Shown here piece after piece: positions 50,830 through 61,424 of a stretch of DNA of 64,000 nucleotides; position 1 is the first letter of the stretch, and the number at the start of each line of letters is the position of its first letter. The notes under the pieces are model-generated. The model searched no databases. It was not told the DNA's origin and saw only the letters and a list, made by a program, of their open reading frames with translations. The position numbers and the translations under genes were made by a program. The stretch comes from an uncultured beta proteobacterium (lineage in GTDB: Bacteria > Pseudomonadota > Gammaproteobacteria > Burkholderiales > Burkholderiaceae_C). Where the stretch lies: assembly GCA_903909815.1 (NCBI GenBank), contig CAIVXG010000247.1, forward strand, positions 1-64,000, given 5' to 3'.

Positions 50830-51315
50830 CTATTTGCAATCGGTGCCGATGATCCCCCTGATGCGCTCGATTTCTGCCGCGCGGCTGGTGTCGCTCAGAT
50901 AGTCAATTTCACCGTTGGCGTTGGGGCCCTTCATGCGAATCCCGGACTGCAGCACCGTTAAACTGCTGCGCGCACGCTCGCAGTTCTGCGCGCGCGCCTG
51001 GGTCAACTTGTCTGCCGCAGATTTTCGTTTCGCCTCTTCGTCGTCTTCTGCCTGCTTCTTCTTGGCCTCCAGAATCGGGTCTTTCCCTGTCAGCTTGGGT
51101 GCGGAGGGCTCACTCATCGGGAGCTCCACTTGCATGCCTCCCTGATAGCCCGTGCGGGAGGGCTGCTTCAAGATATTCTTCTGCGGAATGCTCGGTGGCG
51201 GTGCCAGGTCGCTGTACACCTTGCGGCCGTCCTGGTCAATCCATTGCCACTGCGCAAACCCGCACAGCGGGAAGGCGCAAACCAGCAGCATCAAAAGCGC
51301 GCGAGTGGTGTTCAT
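50830..51315 (-). CDS. DUF4124 domain-containing exported protein
   Basis: 161 residues. Signal peptide about 1-21 (ending CGFAQ), then the DUF4124 pattern [20 protein letters not shown]. The middle part is charged and likely helical ([20 protein letters not shown]), and the C-terminus has [15 protein letters not shown]. Function unknown; common next to guaB in Burkholderiales. Divergent from guaB. Confidence 0.85.
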   Translation of the reverse strand: MNTTRALLMLLVCAFPLCGFAQWQWIDQDGRKVYSDLAPPPSIPQKNILKQPSRTGYQGGMQVELPMSEPSAPKLTGKDPILEAKKKQAEDDEEAKRKSAADKLTQARAQNCERARSSLTVLQSGIRMKGPNANGEIDYLSDTSRAAEIERIRGIIGTDCK

Positions 51316-51464
51316 GGCCCAAGTTTAGCGCGGGCGCAAGTCGCACCGCCCAAGGGTTTGCAGGGGTCCGGGCGCGCCTCTGTGAAATCTCATCGAGGTG
51401 TGTTGGCGGTGCAGACGCGGTCGCCTTGGGGGCAAGGGTACAATCGACCATTTGGAGCTTTGAC

Positions 51465-52934
<1,470 letters not shown>

Positions 52935-52944
52935 GCCTATAAAT

Positions 52945-53056
52945 CGTCATTGGGAGCGAGGCGTGGCAATCCATGCCTTCGTTGCTACGCCACCGTGGAT
53001 CGCCACGGCCTACGGCCTCGCGATGACGAAGGTGTGGCGGCGCGCTCCCAATGACG
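52945..53056. repeat. Dispersed palindromic repeat between guaB and guaA
   Basis: CGTCATTGGGAGCG (52945-52958) and CGCTCCCAATGACG (53043-53056) form a perfect 14-bp inverted repeat enclosing a second nested arm (CGTGGATCGCCACGGCC, CCTCGCGATGACGAAGG). Same family as the other elements; here it lies inside a two-gene operon. Confidence 0.8.
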
Positions 53057-53087
53057 AAGGTTTAAGTACATTGACGTAATCCACACC

Positions 53088-54695
53088 ATGCATCAAAAAA
53101 TTCTCATCCTCGACTTCGGCTCGCAAGTCACGCAGTTGATCGCGCGCCGGGTGCGCGAAGCCCATGTCTTTTGCGAAGTCCATCCCTGCGACGTGAGTGA
53201 CGAGTGGGTTCGAAATTACGCCGCGGACGGCCTGCTCATGGGAGTGATCCTGTCCGGCAGCCATGCCAGCGTGTATGAAGACAACACCGACAAGGCGCCG
53301 CAGGCGGTGTTCGAGTTGGGCGTGCCGGTGCTGGGGATCTGCTATGGCATGCAGACCATGGCGCAGCAGCTCGGCGGCAAAGTCGAGGCCGGCCACACGC
53401 GTGAATTCGGCTCGGCGCAGATCCGAGCCCGCGGCCACACCCGGCTGCTGGACGGCATCGCCGACCACACCACCACCGAAGGTCAAGGGCTGCTGGACGT
53501 GTGGATGAGCCACGGCGACAAGGTGACTGAGCTGCCGCCCGGCTTCAAGCTCATGGCATCGAACGAGTCCTGTCCCATCGCCGGCATGGCCGATGAGGCG
53601 CGGCATTTCTACGCGGTGCAGTTCCACCCCGAGGTCACGCACACGGTCCAAGGCCAGGCCATCCTTGAGCGCTTTGTGCTGGGCATCTGCGGTGCCCGCA
53701 CCGACTGGGTCATGGGTGACTACATCGCCGAGGCAGTGGCCAGAATTCGCGCGCAGGTGGGGAGCGAAGAGGTGATCCTGGGCCTGTCGGGCGGTGTGGA
53801 TTCCAGCGTGGCGGCGGCGCTGATTCACCGCGCCATCGGCGACCAGCTGACCTGCGTCTTTGTGGATCACGGCCTGCTGCGTCTGAACGAAGGCGACATG
53901 GTGATGGACATGTTTGTCGGCAAGCTGCACGCCAAGGTGGTGCGCGTCAACGCCGAAGCCCAGTTCCTGGGTCACCTCGCCGGCGTCACCGACCCCGAGG
54001 CCAAGCGCAAGTTCATCGGGCGCGAGTTCGTCGAGGTGTTCAAGGCGGCAGCCGCCAAGCTCAAGGGCGATCAGAACCGCCATGTCGCGTGGCTGGCGCA
54101 GGGCACCATCTACCCGGACGTGATCGAATCGGGTGGCGCCAAAAACAAGAAGGCCGTCACCATCAAGAGCCACCACAACGTGGGAGGCTTGCCGGAACAG
54201 TTGGGCCTGAAGCTGCTCGAGCCGCTGCGCGAACTGTTCAAGGACGAGGTGCGCGAACTCGGCGTAGCGCTGGGGCTTCCGCACGGCATGGTGTACCGCC
54301 ATCCCTTCCCCGGACCAGGACTGGGCGTGCGCATTCTGGGCGAAGTGAAGAAGGAATACGCCGACCTGCTGCGCCGCGCCGACGCCATCTTCATCGAAGA
54401 GTTGCACAACTTCAAGAATGAGGCGGGCAAGAGCTGGTATGAGCTCACGAGCCAGGCCTTCACCGTGTTCCTGCCGGTGAAAAGCGTGGGCGTGATGGGC
54501 GATGGCCGCACATACGACTACGTGGTGGCGCTGCGCGCCGTGCAAACCAGCGACTTTATGACCGCAGACTGGGCCGAGTTGCCCTACGCGCTGCTGAAGA
54601 AAGTCTCCAGCCGCATCATCAACGAAGTGCGCGGCATCAACCGCGTCACCTACGACGTTTCAAGCAAGCCGCCAGCAACGATTGAGTGGGAATAA
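53088..54695 (+). CDS. guaA: GMP synthase (glutamine-hydrolysing) GuaA
   Basis: 535 residues. Class I glutamine amidotransferase domain with nucleophile C85 in [16 protein letters not shown] and the His/Glu pair in [12 protein letters not shown]-pyrophosphatase domain with the P-loop [14 protein letters not shown]-terminal dimerisation domain ending [10 protein letters not shown]. Converts XMP to GMP after GuaB. Confidence 0.97.
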   Translation: MHQKILILDFGSQVTQLIARRVREAHVFCEVHPCDVSDEWVRNYAADGLLMGVILSGSHASVYEDNTDKAPQAVFELGVPVLGICYGMQTMAQQLGGKVEAGHTREFGSAQIRARGHTRLLDGIADHTTTEGQGLLDVWMSHGDKVTELPPGFKLMASNESCPIAGMADEARHFYAVQFHPEVTHTVQGQAILERFVLGICGARTDWVMGDYIAEAVARIRAQVGSEEVILGLSGGVDSSVAAALIHRAIGDQLTCVFVDHGLLRLNEGDMVMDMFVGKLHAKVVRVNAEAQFLGHLAGVTDPEAKRKFIGREFVEVFKAAAAKLKGDQNRHVAWLAQGTIYPDVIESGGAKNKKAVTIKSHHNVGGLPEQLGLKLLEPLRELFKDEVRELGVALGLPHGMVYRHPFPGPGLGVRILGEVKKEYADLLRRADAIFIEELHNFKNEAGKSWYELTSQAFTVFLPVKSVGVMGDGRTYDYVVALRAVQTSDFMTADWAELPYALLKKVSSRIINEVRGINRVTYDVSSKPPATIEWE

Positions 54696-54856
54696 GACGC
54701 GCAGCGAAGGTCGAGGGACCCGCGCCAGCGGGATCGACCAGCGCAGCGGCTGGCGAACGAAACGCCCGCGATGGGCATGTCGTGAGTGGTGTAGCACCGA
54801 AACGAATGGCGGATTGCAGGTTTGCCCGATAGACAATTCCATTGGATACTCTGCCC

Positions 54857-55522
54857 ATGTACCTACCATCCCAATTTGCCCCCAAGGACCGCACGCACGC
54901 GCTGGAGTTGCTGCGCACGCACGCTTTTGCCAGTCTGATCAGCAGCGACGACGAGGGCACACCCTTCGTGTCGCATATCCCGCTGCACCTGGAAGATCGC
55001 ACCGCAGCGGGGGCGCCGGCCCACAGTGACTGGGTGCTGTTGGGCCACGTGGCCCGGGGCAACGCCCATTGGCGCTACCTGGAGTCGCGGCCGCGGGCTC
55101 TCGTCACGTTCATGGGGCCGCACGCCTTCATGTCCACGCGGGTCTATCCCGATCTGGTGCGGGTACCGACCTGGAGCTACCTGGCCGTGCATTGCACGGT
55201 GCAGGCGCGCCTGGTCAACGAGCCCGATGCCAAGGACCGCTTGTTGAAAAAGCTGATCGCCGACCATGATCCGGTCTACGCCGAACAATGGCGCGGCTTG
55301 AGCGAGGACTACGCCGGCAAGATGTTGTCGGCGATCGTGGGCTTTGAATTGCAGGTCACGGATGTGCAGTGCAAGATCAAGCTCAATCAGCATCGCCCCG
55401 AATCCCACGCCAGGATGCACGAGCTATACGCGGCTGGCAGCGAAGACGAGCGCGCGCTCGCACAATGGATGGAGCGGCTGGGTTTGACCGGCGTCGAGAA
55501 GGGCCAGGGAGGCCCAGCGTGA
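54857..55522 (+). CDS. PaiB-like FMN-binding protein
   Basis: 221 residues. Starts MYLPSQFAPKDRTHALELL and shows the PaiB flavin-reductase-like fold: FASLISSDDEGTPFVSHIPL, GHVARGNAHWRYL, ALVTFMGPHAFMSTRVYPDL and VPTWSYLAVHCTVQA, then a helix pair with GFELQVTDVQCKIKLNQHRP. Named a negative transcriptional regulator in Bacillus, but its biochemical role is likely flavin or heme related. The TGA overlaps the next GTG start. Confidence 0.88.
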   Translation: MYLPSQFAPKDRTHALELLRTHAFASLISSDDEGTPFVSHIPLHLEDRTAAGAPAHSDWVLLGHVARGNAHWRYLESRPRALVTFMGPHAFMSTRVYPDLVRVPTWSYLAVHCTVQARLVNEPDAKDRLLKKLIADHDPVYAEQWRGLSEDYAGKMLSAIVGFELQVTDVQCKIKLNQHRPESHARMHELYAAGSEDERALAQWMERLGLTGVEKGQGGPA

Positions 55523-55761
55523 AGGGACTGTTCGGACTGGTGGGTCTGCTGCTGACGCTGGCCGTCGTCGGCGTGTTGGTGAAGCAGCAGCTCGCCGCCA
55601 ACCGGGATATCATGCCGTCACGGCAGGTGCCTGGCGCAAGTAGCGCAGAGGGCACTCCCAGCGCTCCCACAGGCCCGGTGACGGATCAGGCCCAACAGCA
55701 GGTGCAGCAGGCGCTGGACGCCGCAGCGCAAAAGGCGCGGGTCGAACCGGACGAAAAATAG
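55519..55761 (+). CDS. Small single-helix membrane protein of unknown function
   Basis: 80 residues. A hydrophobic helix at 3-22 (GLFGLVGLLLTLAVVGVLVK) and a soluble part rich in Gln/Ala/Pro with a predicted helix (QAQQQVQQALDAAAQKA). The GTG at 55519 overlaps the PaiB-like stop and lies within the GTGA pattern seen elsewhere. No recognised family. Six bases separate it from tadA. Confidence 0.6.
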   Translation: MKGLFGLVGLLLTLAVVGVLVKQQLAANRDIMPSRQVPGASSAEGTPSAPTGPVTDQAQQQVQQALDAAAQKARVEPDEK

Positions 55762-55767
55762 CGCGGC

Positions 55768-56769
55768 ATGACCGATTCCCGTTTCATGCAGGCCGCCATC
55801 GCGCTGGCGCGAGAGGCCCTATCCGCGGGTGAGGTCCCGGTCGGAGCGGTGGTGGTGAAGGACGGTTTGATCATTGCCCACGGCCGCAATGCGCCGATCA
55901 GCGCGCACGACCCCACCGCCCATGCGGAAATCGTGGCCTTGCGTGCCGCTGCCAAAGCATTGGGGAATTACCGGCTGGAAGGCTGTGAATTGTTCGTCAC
56001 GCTGGAACCCTGCGCCATGTGCGCCGGCGCCATGTTGCACAGCCGCCTGAAGCGCGTGGTGTATGGCGCGAACGACCCCAAGACCGGTGCCGCCGGATCG
56101 GTTCTGAACCTGTTCGACCAGCCCGAGTTGAACCACCAAACGCTGGTGCAAGGGGGCTTGCTGGCCGACGACTGCGCCGCCTTGCTCCGCAGCTTTTTTC
56201 GAGGCAGGCGCGAGGCGCTCAAAGGCACAGCGTCCCCACTTCGGGAAGACGCACTGCGCACGTCTGAAGCCTGCTTTTCAGGCCTGAACGATTACCCCTG
56301 GCCGCCGCGCTATGTGCTTGACCTGCCGACCCTGTCGGGCTTGCGCCTGCACTACCTGGACGAAGCCGCGGCAGCAACGCCCGCGCTGACCTACCTTTGT
56401 CTGCATGGCCCCGCAAGTTGGAGTTACCAGTTCCGCGCGCAGATCCCGTCATGGTTACGCCAAGGGCATCGCGTCGTGGCGCCGGACCTGATTGGCTTTG
56501 GCAAAAGCGACAAGCCGAAGAAGGCGGAATTTCACACTTTGACGTGGCAGCGGCAGGTGCTGAGCGAGTTGGTCGAGCGCCTGGATCTGCGCCAGGTCGT
56601 GCTGGTGGTGACACCCTGGAGTGCGTTGTTGGACCTCCCTGCGACCGCGCCGCAGCGTTTTATTCAAGTCGAAATGATGGACGCGGCGCAGCCCCTGCCT
56701 GGAGCGGGAGACGAAGCGCCGTATCCGGACCATGGACATCGCGCCGCGCTGCGTGCGTTTGCGCCATAG
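55768..56769 (+). CDS. tadA: tRNA adenosine deaminase TadA fused to a decayed alpha/beta-hydrolase domain
   Basis: 333 residues. Residues 1-150 form a complete TadA (A34-to-inosine editing): zinc ligands H52, C82 and C85 with the proton-shuttle E54 (PTAHAEIVAL, PCAMCAGAM). A linker (about 150-175) leads to an alpha/beta-hydrolase start resembling haloalkane dehalogenases (LHYLDEA, CLHGPASWSYQFR, VVAPDLIGFGKSDKP). The nucleophile segment, normally QDWGG-like, reads VTPWSALLDL (282-290). The cap and C-terminal core are absent apart from a short YPDHGHRAALRAFAP end. The TadA half should work; the hydrolase tail looks inactive. Confidence 0.88.
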   Translation: MTDSRFMQAAIALAREALSAGEVPVGAVVVKDGLIIAHGRNAPISAHDPTAHAEIVALRAAAKALGNYRLEGCELFVTLEPCAMCAGAMLHSRLKRVVYGANDPKTGAAGSVLNLFDQPELNHQTLVQGGLLADDCAALLRSFFRGRREALKGTASPLREDALRTSEACFSGLNDYPWPPRYVLDLPTLSGLRLHYLDEAAAATPALTYLCLHGPASWSYQFRAQIPSWLRQGHRVVAPDLIGFGKSDKPKKAEFHTLTWQRQVLSELVERLDLRQVVLVVTPWSALLDLPATAPQRFIQVEMMDAAQPLPGAGDEAPYPDHGHRAALRAFAP

Positions 56770-56798
56770 CGAGCGGTGACGATGCGATACTCACCAGC

Positions 56799-57731
56799 AT
56801 GAGCCATATCTACATTTATTCACCTTCCAGTGCAGTGCGCGACAAGGCCGCCTTGCGGCGGGGTATTCGCCAGTTGCAGGCGCAAGGCCACGAGGTCGAA
56901 ATCGATCCCGACGCCCGCTCCAGCGCCATGCGCTTTGCCGGTGATGATGAAACGCGTCTGGCTGCCATTCACCGCGCTGGCGCCAGCGGCGCCGACGTGG
57001 CCATGATCGCCCGCGGCGGCTACGGCCTGACGCGCATCCTGCCCGGCATCCAGTACAAGCGCTTGGCCAAGGCGGTTGAGCGCGGCACGCAGTGGGTGGG
57101 TTTCAGCGACTTCACGGCGCTGCAACTTGGCCTGCTGGCCAAGACCGGCGCAGTGAGCTGGGCCGGACCTTCGGTGTGCGATGACTTTGGGGCCCAGGTG
57201 GAGGAGGATGGCTCCCCCGACGTCGTGATGCAGGCCTGCTTCGATGATTTTTTGGTGGGTCAGGGAGAGGGCGCTGGCTGGCGTGTCGCGACCGAGCGCG
57301 GTGCGCCCCTGGCGGCGGATGTCGAGGTCCGCAACGCGCTGCTGTGGGGTGGCAACCTGGCGGTGCTGGTGTCGCTCCTGGGCACGCCTTACTTTCCCGA
57401 AGTCAAGGGCGGCATCCTGTTCCTGGAGGACGTGGGCGAACATCCCTATCGAATCGAACGTATGCTGACCCAGTTGCTGCACGCCGGGGTTCTGGCGCGG
57501 CAGAAGGCGCTGGTGCTGGGCCAGTTCACCGCGTACAGGGCGGCGCCCAACGACAAGGGGTTCAAGTTTGAAACGGTGCTGCAATGGCTGCGCAGCCGCC
57601 TCAAGATCCCCGTGCTGACGAACCTGCCCATGGGCCACGTGCCGACCAAGGTGATGTTGCCGGTGGGGCGCCACGTGACGCTCACGCTGCAGCAGCGCGA
57701 CGCCTTTCTGCTGTGGGAACACGGGCACTGA
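56799..57731 (+). CDS. ldcA: LD-carboxypeptidase (peptidase S66 family), LdcA
   Basis: 310 residues. Cytoplasmic serine peptidase that trims the terminal D-Ala from recycled murein tetrapeptides. The N-terminal IYIYSPSSAVRDKAALRRGI is followed by the nucleophile Ser in WVGFSDFTALQLGLLAKT, and the Glu/His parts in GGILFLEDVGEHPYRIERML and LGQFTAYRAAPNDKGF. Thirty bases after the tadA fusion. Confidence 0.9.
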   Translation: MSHIYIYSPSSAVRDKAALRRGIRQLQAQGHEVEIDPDARSSAMRFAGDDETRLAAIHRAGASGADVAMIARGGYGLTRILPGIQYKRLAKAVERGTQWVGFSDFTALQLGLLAKTGAVSWAGPSVCDDFGAQVEEDGSPDVVMQACFDDFLVGQGEGAGWRVATERGAPLAADVEVRNALLWGGNLAVLVSLLGTPYFPEVKGGILFLEDVGEHPYRIERMLTQLLHAGVLARQKALVLGQFTAYRAAPNDKGFKFETVLQWLRSRLKIPVLTNLPMGHVPTKVMLPVGRHVTLTLQQRDAFLLWEHGH

Positions 57732-57854
57732 ATCCGCCCCGTCGCAGAATTGGCAAAAAAATGACGATTTGAGGGCTATCCCGGATGGCAAACCGCGCAT
57801 CCTGGTCAATACTGTCGCCGACCATTTGACCCCCTTGTTTTTTTGGAGTTTCCC

Positions 57855-59483
57855 ATGCTGGGCTTGATGCAAAACCAACCGCTGCTGATTTCGTCCTTGA
57901 TCGACTTTGCCGAACGCCACCATGGCGAAGGCGAGATCGTGTCGCGTCGGGTCGAAGGCGACATCCACCGCTACACCTACAAGGAGGTGGCCAAACGGTC
58001 GCGCCAGGTGGCGCATGCGCTGGACGCGATGAAGCTGCAGTTTGGCGACCGTGTTGCCACCATCGCCTGGAACGGCTACCGGCACCTGGAGTTGTATTTC
58101 GGCATCAGCGGTTCGGGCCGCGTGCTGCACACCATCAACCCGCGCATGCATCCGGACCAGATCACCTGGGTGGCGAATCATTCGGAAGATCAGGTTGTTT
58201 TCTTTGACATGACTTTCCTGCCGATCGTGAAAGCCATTCACGCGCGCTGCCCTACGGTGAAACAATGGGTCGCCCTGTGCGATGCCGACAAGCTGCCCAC
58301 GGACTCGGGTATCCCGAACCTGGCGAGCTACGAGGCGCTCATTTCGGTACAACCCGACACCTATATCTGGCCACAGTTTGACGAGAACACCGCATCAAGC
58401 ATGTGCTACACCAGCGGCACCACAGGCAACCCCAAAGCAGCCTTGTACAGCCACCGTTCCACGCTGCTGCACGCCTATGCAGCGGCGTTGCCGGACGTGA
58501 TGTGCCTGTCGGCGCGCGACTCCATCTTGCCGGTGGTGCCCATGTTCCACGTCAACGCCTGGGGTATCCCGTACTCGGCCGCGCTCACCGGCGCCAAGCT
58601 GGTGTTTCCCGGCGCCGGCATGGACGGCAAATCGGTGTACGAGTTGATCGAATCCGAGCGCGTGACCTACGCCGCCGGCGTGCCCACGGTGTGGCAGATG
58701 TTGCTGGGCCACATGCAGCCTGCGGGCCTGCGCTTTTCCACGCTCAAGCGCACGGTGATTGGTGGCTCGGCCTGCCCGCCGGCCATGATCGCCGCCTTCA
58801 ACGACCAGTACGGCGTGGAAGTGCTGCACGCCTGGGGCATGACCGAAATGTCGCCGCTGGGAACGCTGTGCACGCTCAAGAACAAGCACCTCACCATGTC
58901 GGAAGACGACAAGATGAAGATCCGCCTGAAACAGGGGCGCGCCATTTTCGGTGTGGACATGAAGATCGTGGACGCCGACGGCGCCGAGTTGCCCTGGGAC
59001 GGCAAGGCCTATGGCGACCTGCTGGTCAAAGGCCCGTGGGTGGTGGCGAATTACTACAGGGGCGAGGGCGGCGACCCACTGGTCGACGGCTGGTTCCCCA
59101 CCGGCGACGTGGCCACCATCGACCCAGAGGGCTATATGCAGATCACCGACCGCAGCAAGGACGTGATCAAGTCTGGCGGCGAATGGATCAGCTCTATCGA
59201 CATCGAGAACATTGCCGTGGCGCACCCGGCGATTGCCATGGCAGCCTGCATCGGCGTCAAGCACCCCAAGTGGGACGAGCGCCCGATCGTGGCTGTGGTG
59301 AAGAAGCCCGGCATGGAAGTCACGCGCGAGGAATTGCTTACGTTCTACGAAGGCAAGACCGCCAAATGGCAGATTCCGGACGACGTGGTTTTTGTGGATG
59401 CGATTCCGATGGGCGCCACCGGCAAGATGCAAAAGACCAAGCTGCGCGAGGTTCTGAAGGACTACAAGCTGCCTGGACTGTGA
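57855..59483 (+). CDS. AMP-forming acyl-CoA synthetase
   Basis: 542 residues. ANL superfamily motifs: ATP P-loop CYTSGTTGNPKAALYSH, HAWGMTEMSPLGTL, WFPTGDVATIDPEGYMQITD, RSKDVIKSGGEWIS and the catalytic Lys in GATGKMQKTKLRE. Resembles medium/long-chain ligases of the FadD3/DmdB-like group; the acid is not evident. The ATG at 57855 has TTGGAG upstream. Monocistronic as far as can be seen. Confidence 0.92.
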   Translation: MLGLMQNQPLLISSLIDFAERHHGEGEIVSRRVEGDIHRYTYKEVAKRSRQVAHALDAMKLQFGDRVATIAWNGYRHLELYFGISGSGRVLHTINPRMHPDQITWVANHSEDQVVFFDMTFLPIVKAIHARCPTVKQWVALCDADKLPTDSGIPNLASYEALISVQPDTYIWPQFDENTASSMCYTSGTTGNPKAALYSHRSTLLHAYAAALPDVMCLSARDSILPVVPMFHVNAWGIPYSAALTGAKLVFPGAGMDGKSVYELIESERVTYAAGVPTVWQMLLGHMQPAGLRFSTLKRTVIGGSACPPAMIAAFNDQYGVEVLHAWGMTEMSPLGTLCTLKNKHLTMSEDDKMKIRLKQGRAIFGVDMKIVDADGAELPWDGKAYGDLLVKGPWVVANYYRGEGGDPLVDGWFPTGDVATIDPEGYMQITDRSKDVIKSGGEWISSIDIENIAVAHPAIAMAACIGVKHPKWDERPIVAVVKKPGMEVTREELLTFYEGKTAKWQIPDDVVFVDAIPMGATGKMQKTKLREVLKDYKLPGL

Positions 59484-59633
59484 CGCGGTTGGCGCGTTGC
59501 GACGCCGAGGCCGCAGTGGCGTAAACGGTGCGGTGCGGCTGCCCGGCCCGGTCGGTACCGGCGTCGTGAAGCTGGCGTCCCGGGGGGAGTGGACCGATTT
59601 GTGCCGTCGACTCCAAAGTCAGCTAACGCACGC

Positions 59634-59900
59634 CTACTCGGTGCTCGCCGACTGGCGATAAAAGGGTTCAACCCGGCCCTTGAGCTTGATCAACAGGGGG
59701 TGGCCCTTGCGATCCACGGTCTTGCCCGCCGGTACTTTGACCCAGCCTTCGCTGACGCAATATTCTTCGACATTGAATCGCTCCTGGTCATTGAGCCGGA
59801 TGCCGATGTCGTGCTCGAACACGGCAGCAACGTGATGGGGACTGCGCACGTTGGTGGACAGGCGGTCGGGGAGCGGAGGGGCTTGGCTGAGGTCTGGCAT
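59634..59900 (-). CDS. DUF3297 family protein
   Basis: 88 residues. PPLPDRLSTNVRSPHHVAAV, FEHDIGIRLNDQERFNVEEY and GWVKVPAGKTVDRKGHPLLI match the DUF3297 family, whose role is not known. The ATG at 59900 (MPDLSQAPPLPDR) was chosen. Divergent from the substrate-binding protein gene. Confidence 0.88.
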   Translation of the reverse strand: MPDLSQAPPLPDRLSTNVRSPHHVAAVFEHDIGIRLNDQERFNVEEYCVSEGWVKVPAGKTVDRKGHPLLIKLKGRVEPFYRQSASTE

Positions 59901-60086
59901 GGATTTCAAACAGGGTGTTGGCTTGGACAGTGGCCATTTTCCACGATTTGGCCCGGAACGTTTTTGCGCGCCGGTGTCGCCGGTGCGATAAGTCGTTGCC
60001 TGACTTAGGGAGAATCCCTGAGATTGACGGACGCCAAAGCTTGTACGCTTGCCGGCGGAACAACATGATTCAAAAGGAGACTATCC

Positions 60087-61346
60087 ATGAAATTCACTCT
60101 CAAATTCGTCGCTGCGGCAGCGATGGTCACATTGGCCGGTGCGGCGCTGGCCCAGCAAGGCGAGACGGTCAAGATGGTGCGCATCGACGCGCAGTCGGGC
60201 CTGCTTGGGCCTGTGGGCGTTAGCCAGCTCAAGGGCTACCAGTTCTTTGCTGAAAAGTTCAGCGGTGCCCCTATACCCGGCAACTCCGATCATCCAGGCA
60301 ACCCGGCGGGCGTCAAGTTTGAGGTCACGGGCATGGACAACAAGCTCAGCCCCACGGAGAGCCTGAACGCCTTGAAATCGGCTATCGACCAGGGTGTGCG
60401 CTACATCATCCAGGGCAATGGTTCGTCCGTGGCGCTGGCGCTGTCGGACGCCATCACCAAACACAACGAGCGCAACCCCGGCAAGGAAGTGATTTTCCTC
60501 AATGACTCCGCCGTGGACCCCGATCTGACCAACAGCAAATGCAGCTACTGGCACTTCCGTTTTGACGCCGACACGTCCATGAAGATGGAGGCCATGAGCA
60601 GTTTCATGATGGAGCAGAAGGACATCAAGAAGGTCTATATCCTGGGGCAAAACTATTCGCATGGCGTGCAGGTGGCCAAGTACGCCAAGGAGACGCTGGC
60701 GCGCAAGCGACCTGACATCCAGATAGTGGGCGAAGACCTGCATCCGATCGCCCAGGTGCGCGACTTCGCTCCTTACATCGCCAAGATCAAGGCATCGGGT
60801 GCCGACACGGTGATCACCGGCAACTGGGGCTCCGACCTGTCGCTGCTGGTCAAGGCCGCGAACGAAGGCGGCTATACAGGCAAGTTCTTCACCTACTACG
60901 CCGGCGTCACGGGCACGCCCACGGCTCTGGGAACGAACGGTGCCGGTCGGGTCTATCAGATCGCTTACAACCACTACAACATGGGCGGGCAAATGGACAA
61001 GTGGATGAAGGAGTTCCACACCAAGTACAACGACGACTTCTACACGGGCTCCACCATCCGCATCTTCGAAACCCTGGGTGCGGCCATGGCCAAGGCCAAG
61101 TCCACCGATCCGGTCAAGGTGGCGGCAGCGCTCGAAGGTCTGAAGGTCAAGAGCTTCAACGGCGAAGTGGAAGTCCGCAAGGCGGACCATCAACTGCAGC
61201 AGCCGCTGTACATGGCCGTGTGGCAGAAGGCCAGCCCCAAGTATCCCTACAGTCCGGAGAACACCGGCATGACGCTGGCGCTGCTGAAAGAGTATCCCAA
61301 CTACGTTTCGAGCACGCCCACCAGTTGCCAGATGAAGCGCCCGTGA
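60087..61346 (+). CDS. Branched-chain amino acid-type ABC transporter substrate-binding protein
   Basis: 419 residues. Signal peptide about 1-22 (ending AALAQ), then a LivJ/type-1 periplasmic binding fold (VKMVRIDAQSGLLGPVGVSQ, VRYIIQGNGSSVALALSDAI, KKVYILGQNYSHGVQVAKYA, TVITGNWGSDLSLLVKAANE). The ligand is unknown; it may be an amino acid, amide or aromatic acid. No permease or ATPase genes are adjacent. It converges with the TctE-like kinase gene and shares its terminator. Confidence 0.9.
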   Translation: MKFTLKFVAAAAMVTLAGAALAQQGETVKMVRIDAQSGLLGPVGVSQLKGYQFFAEKFSGAPIPGNSDHPGNPAGVKFEVTGMDNKLSPTESLNALKSAIDQGVRYIIQGNGSSVALALSDAITKHNERNPGKEVIFLNDSAVDPDLTNSKCSYWHFRFDADTSMKMEAMSSFMMEQKDIKKVYILGQNYSHGVQVAKYAKETLARKRPDIQIVGEDLHPIAQVRDFAPYIAKIKASGADTVITGNWGSDLSLLVKAANEGGYTGKFFTYYAGVTGTPTALGTNGAGRVYQIAYNHYNMGGQMDKWMKEFHTKYNDDFYTGSTIRIFETLGAAMAKAKSTDPVKVAAALEGLKVKSFNGEVEVRKADHQLQQPLYMAVWQKASPKYPYSPENTGMTLALLKEYPNYVSSTPTSCQMKRP

Positions 61347-61383
61347 GTTGAAGATGTGCGTCTGAATGGCGCACGCTCCAGTG

Positions 61384-61424
61384 AAAAAAAGGCCCGAACG
61401 GTGATCCCGTTACGGGCTTTTTTT
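61384..61424. terminator. Bidirectional terminator between the binding protein and sensor kinase genes
   Basis: AAAAAAAGGCCCGAACGG and CCGTTACGGGCTTTTTTT form a long stem with a short loop (TGATC). It works in both directions; the kinase stop (TAA) begins within the T run at 61423-61425. Confidence 0.9.
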
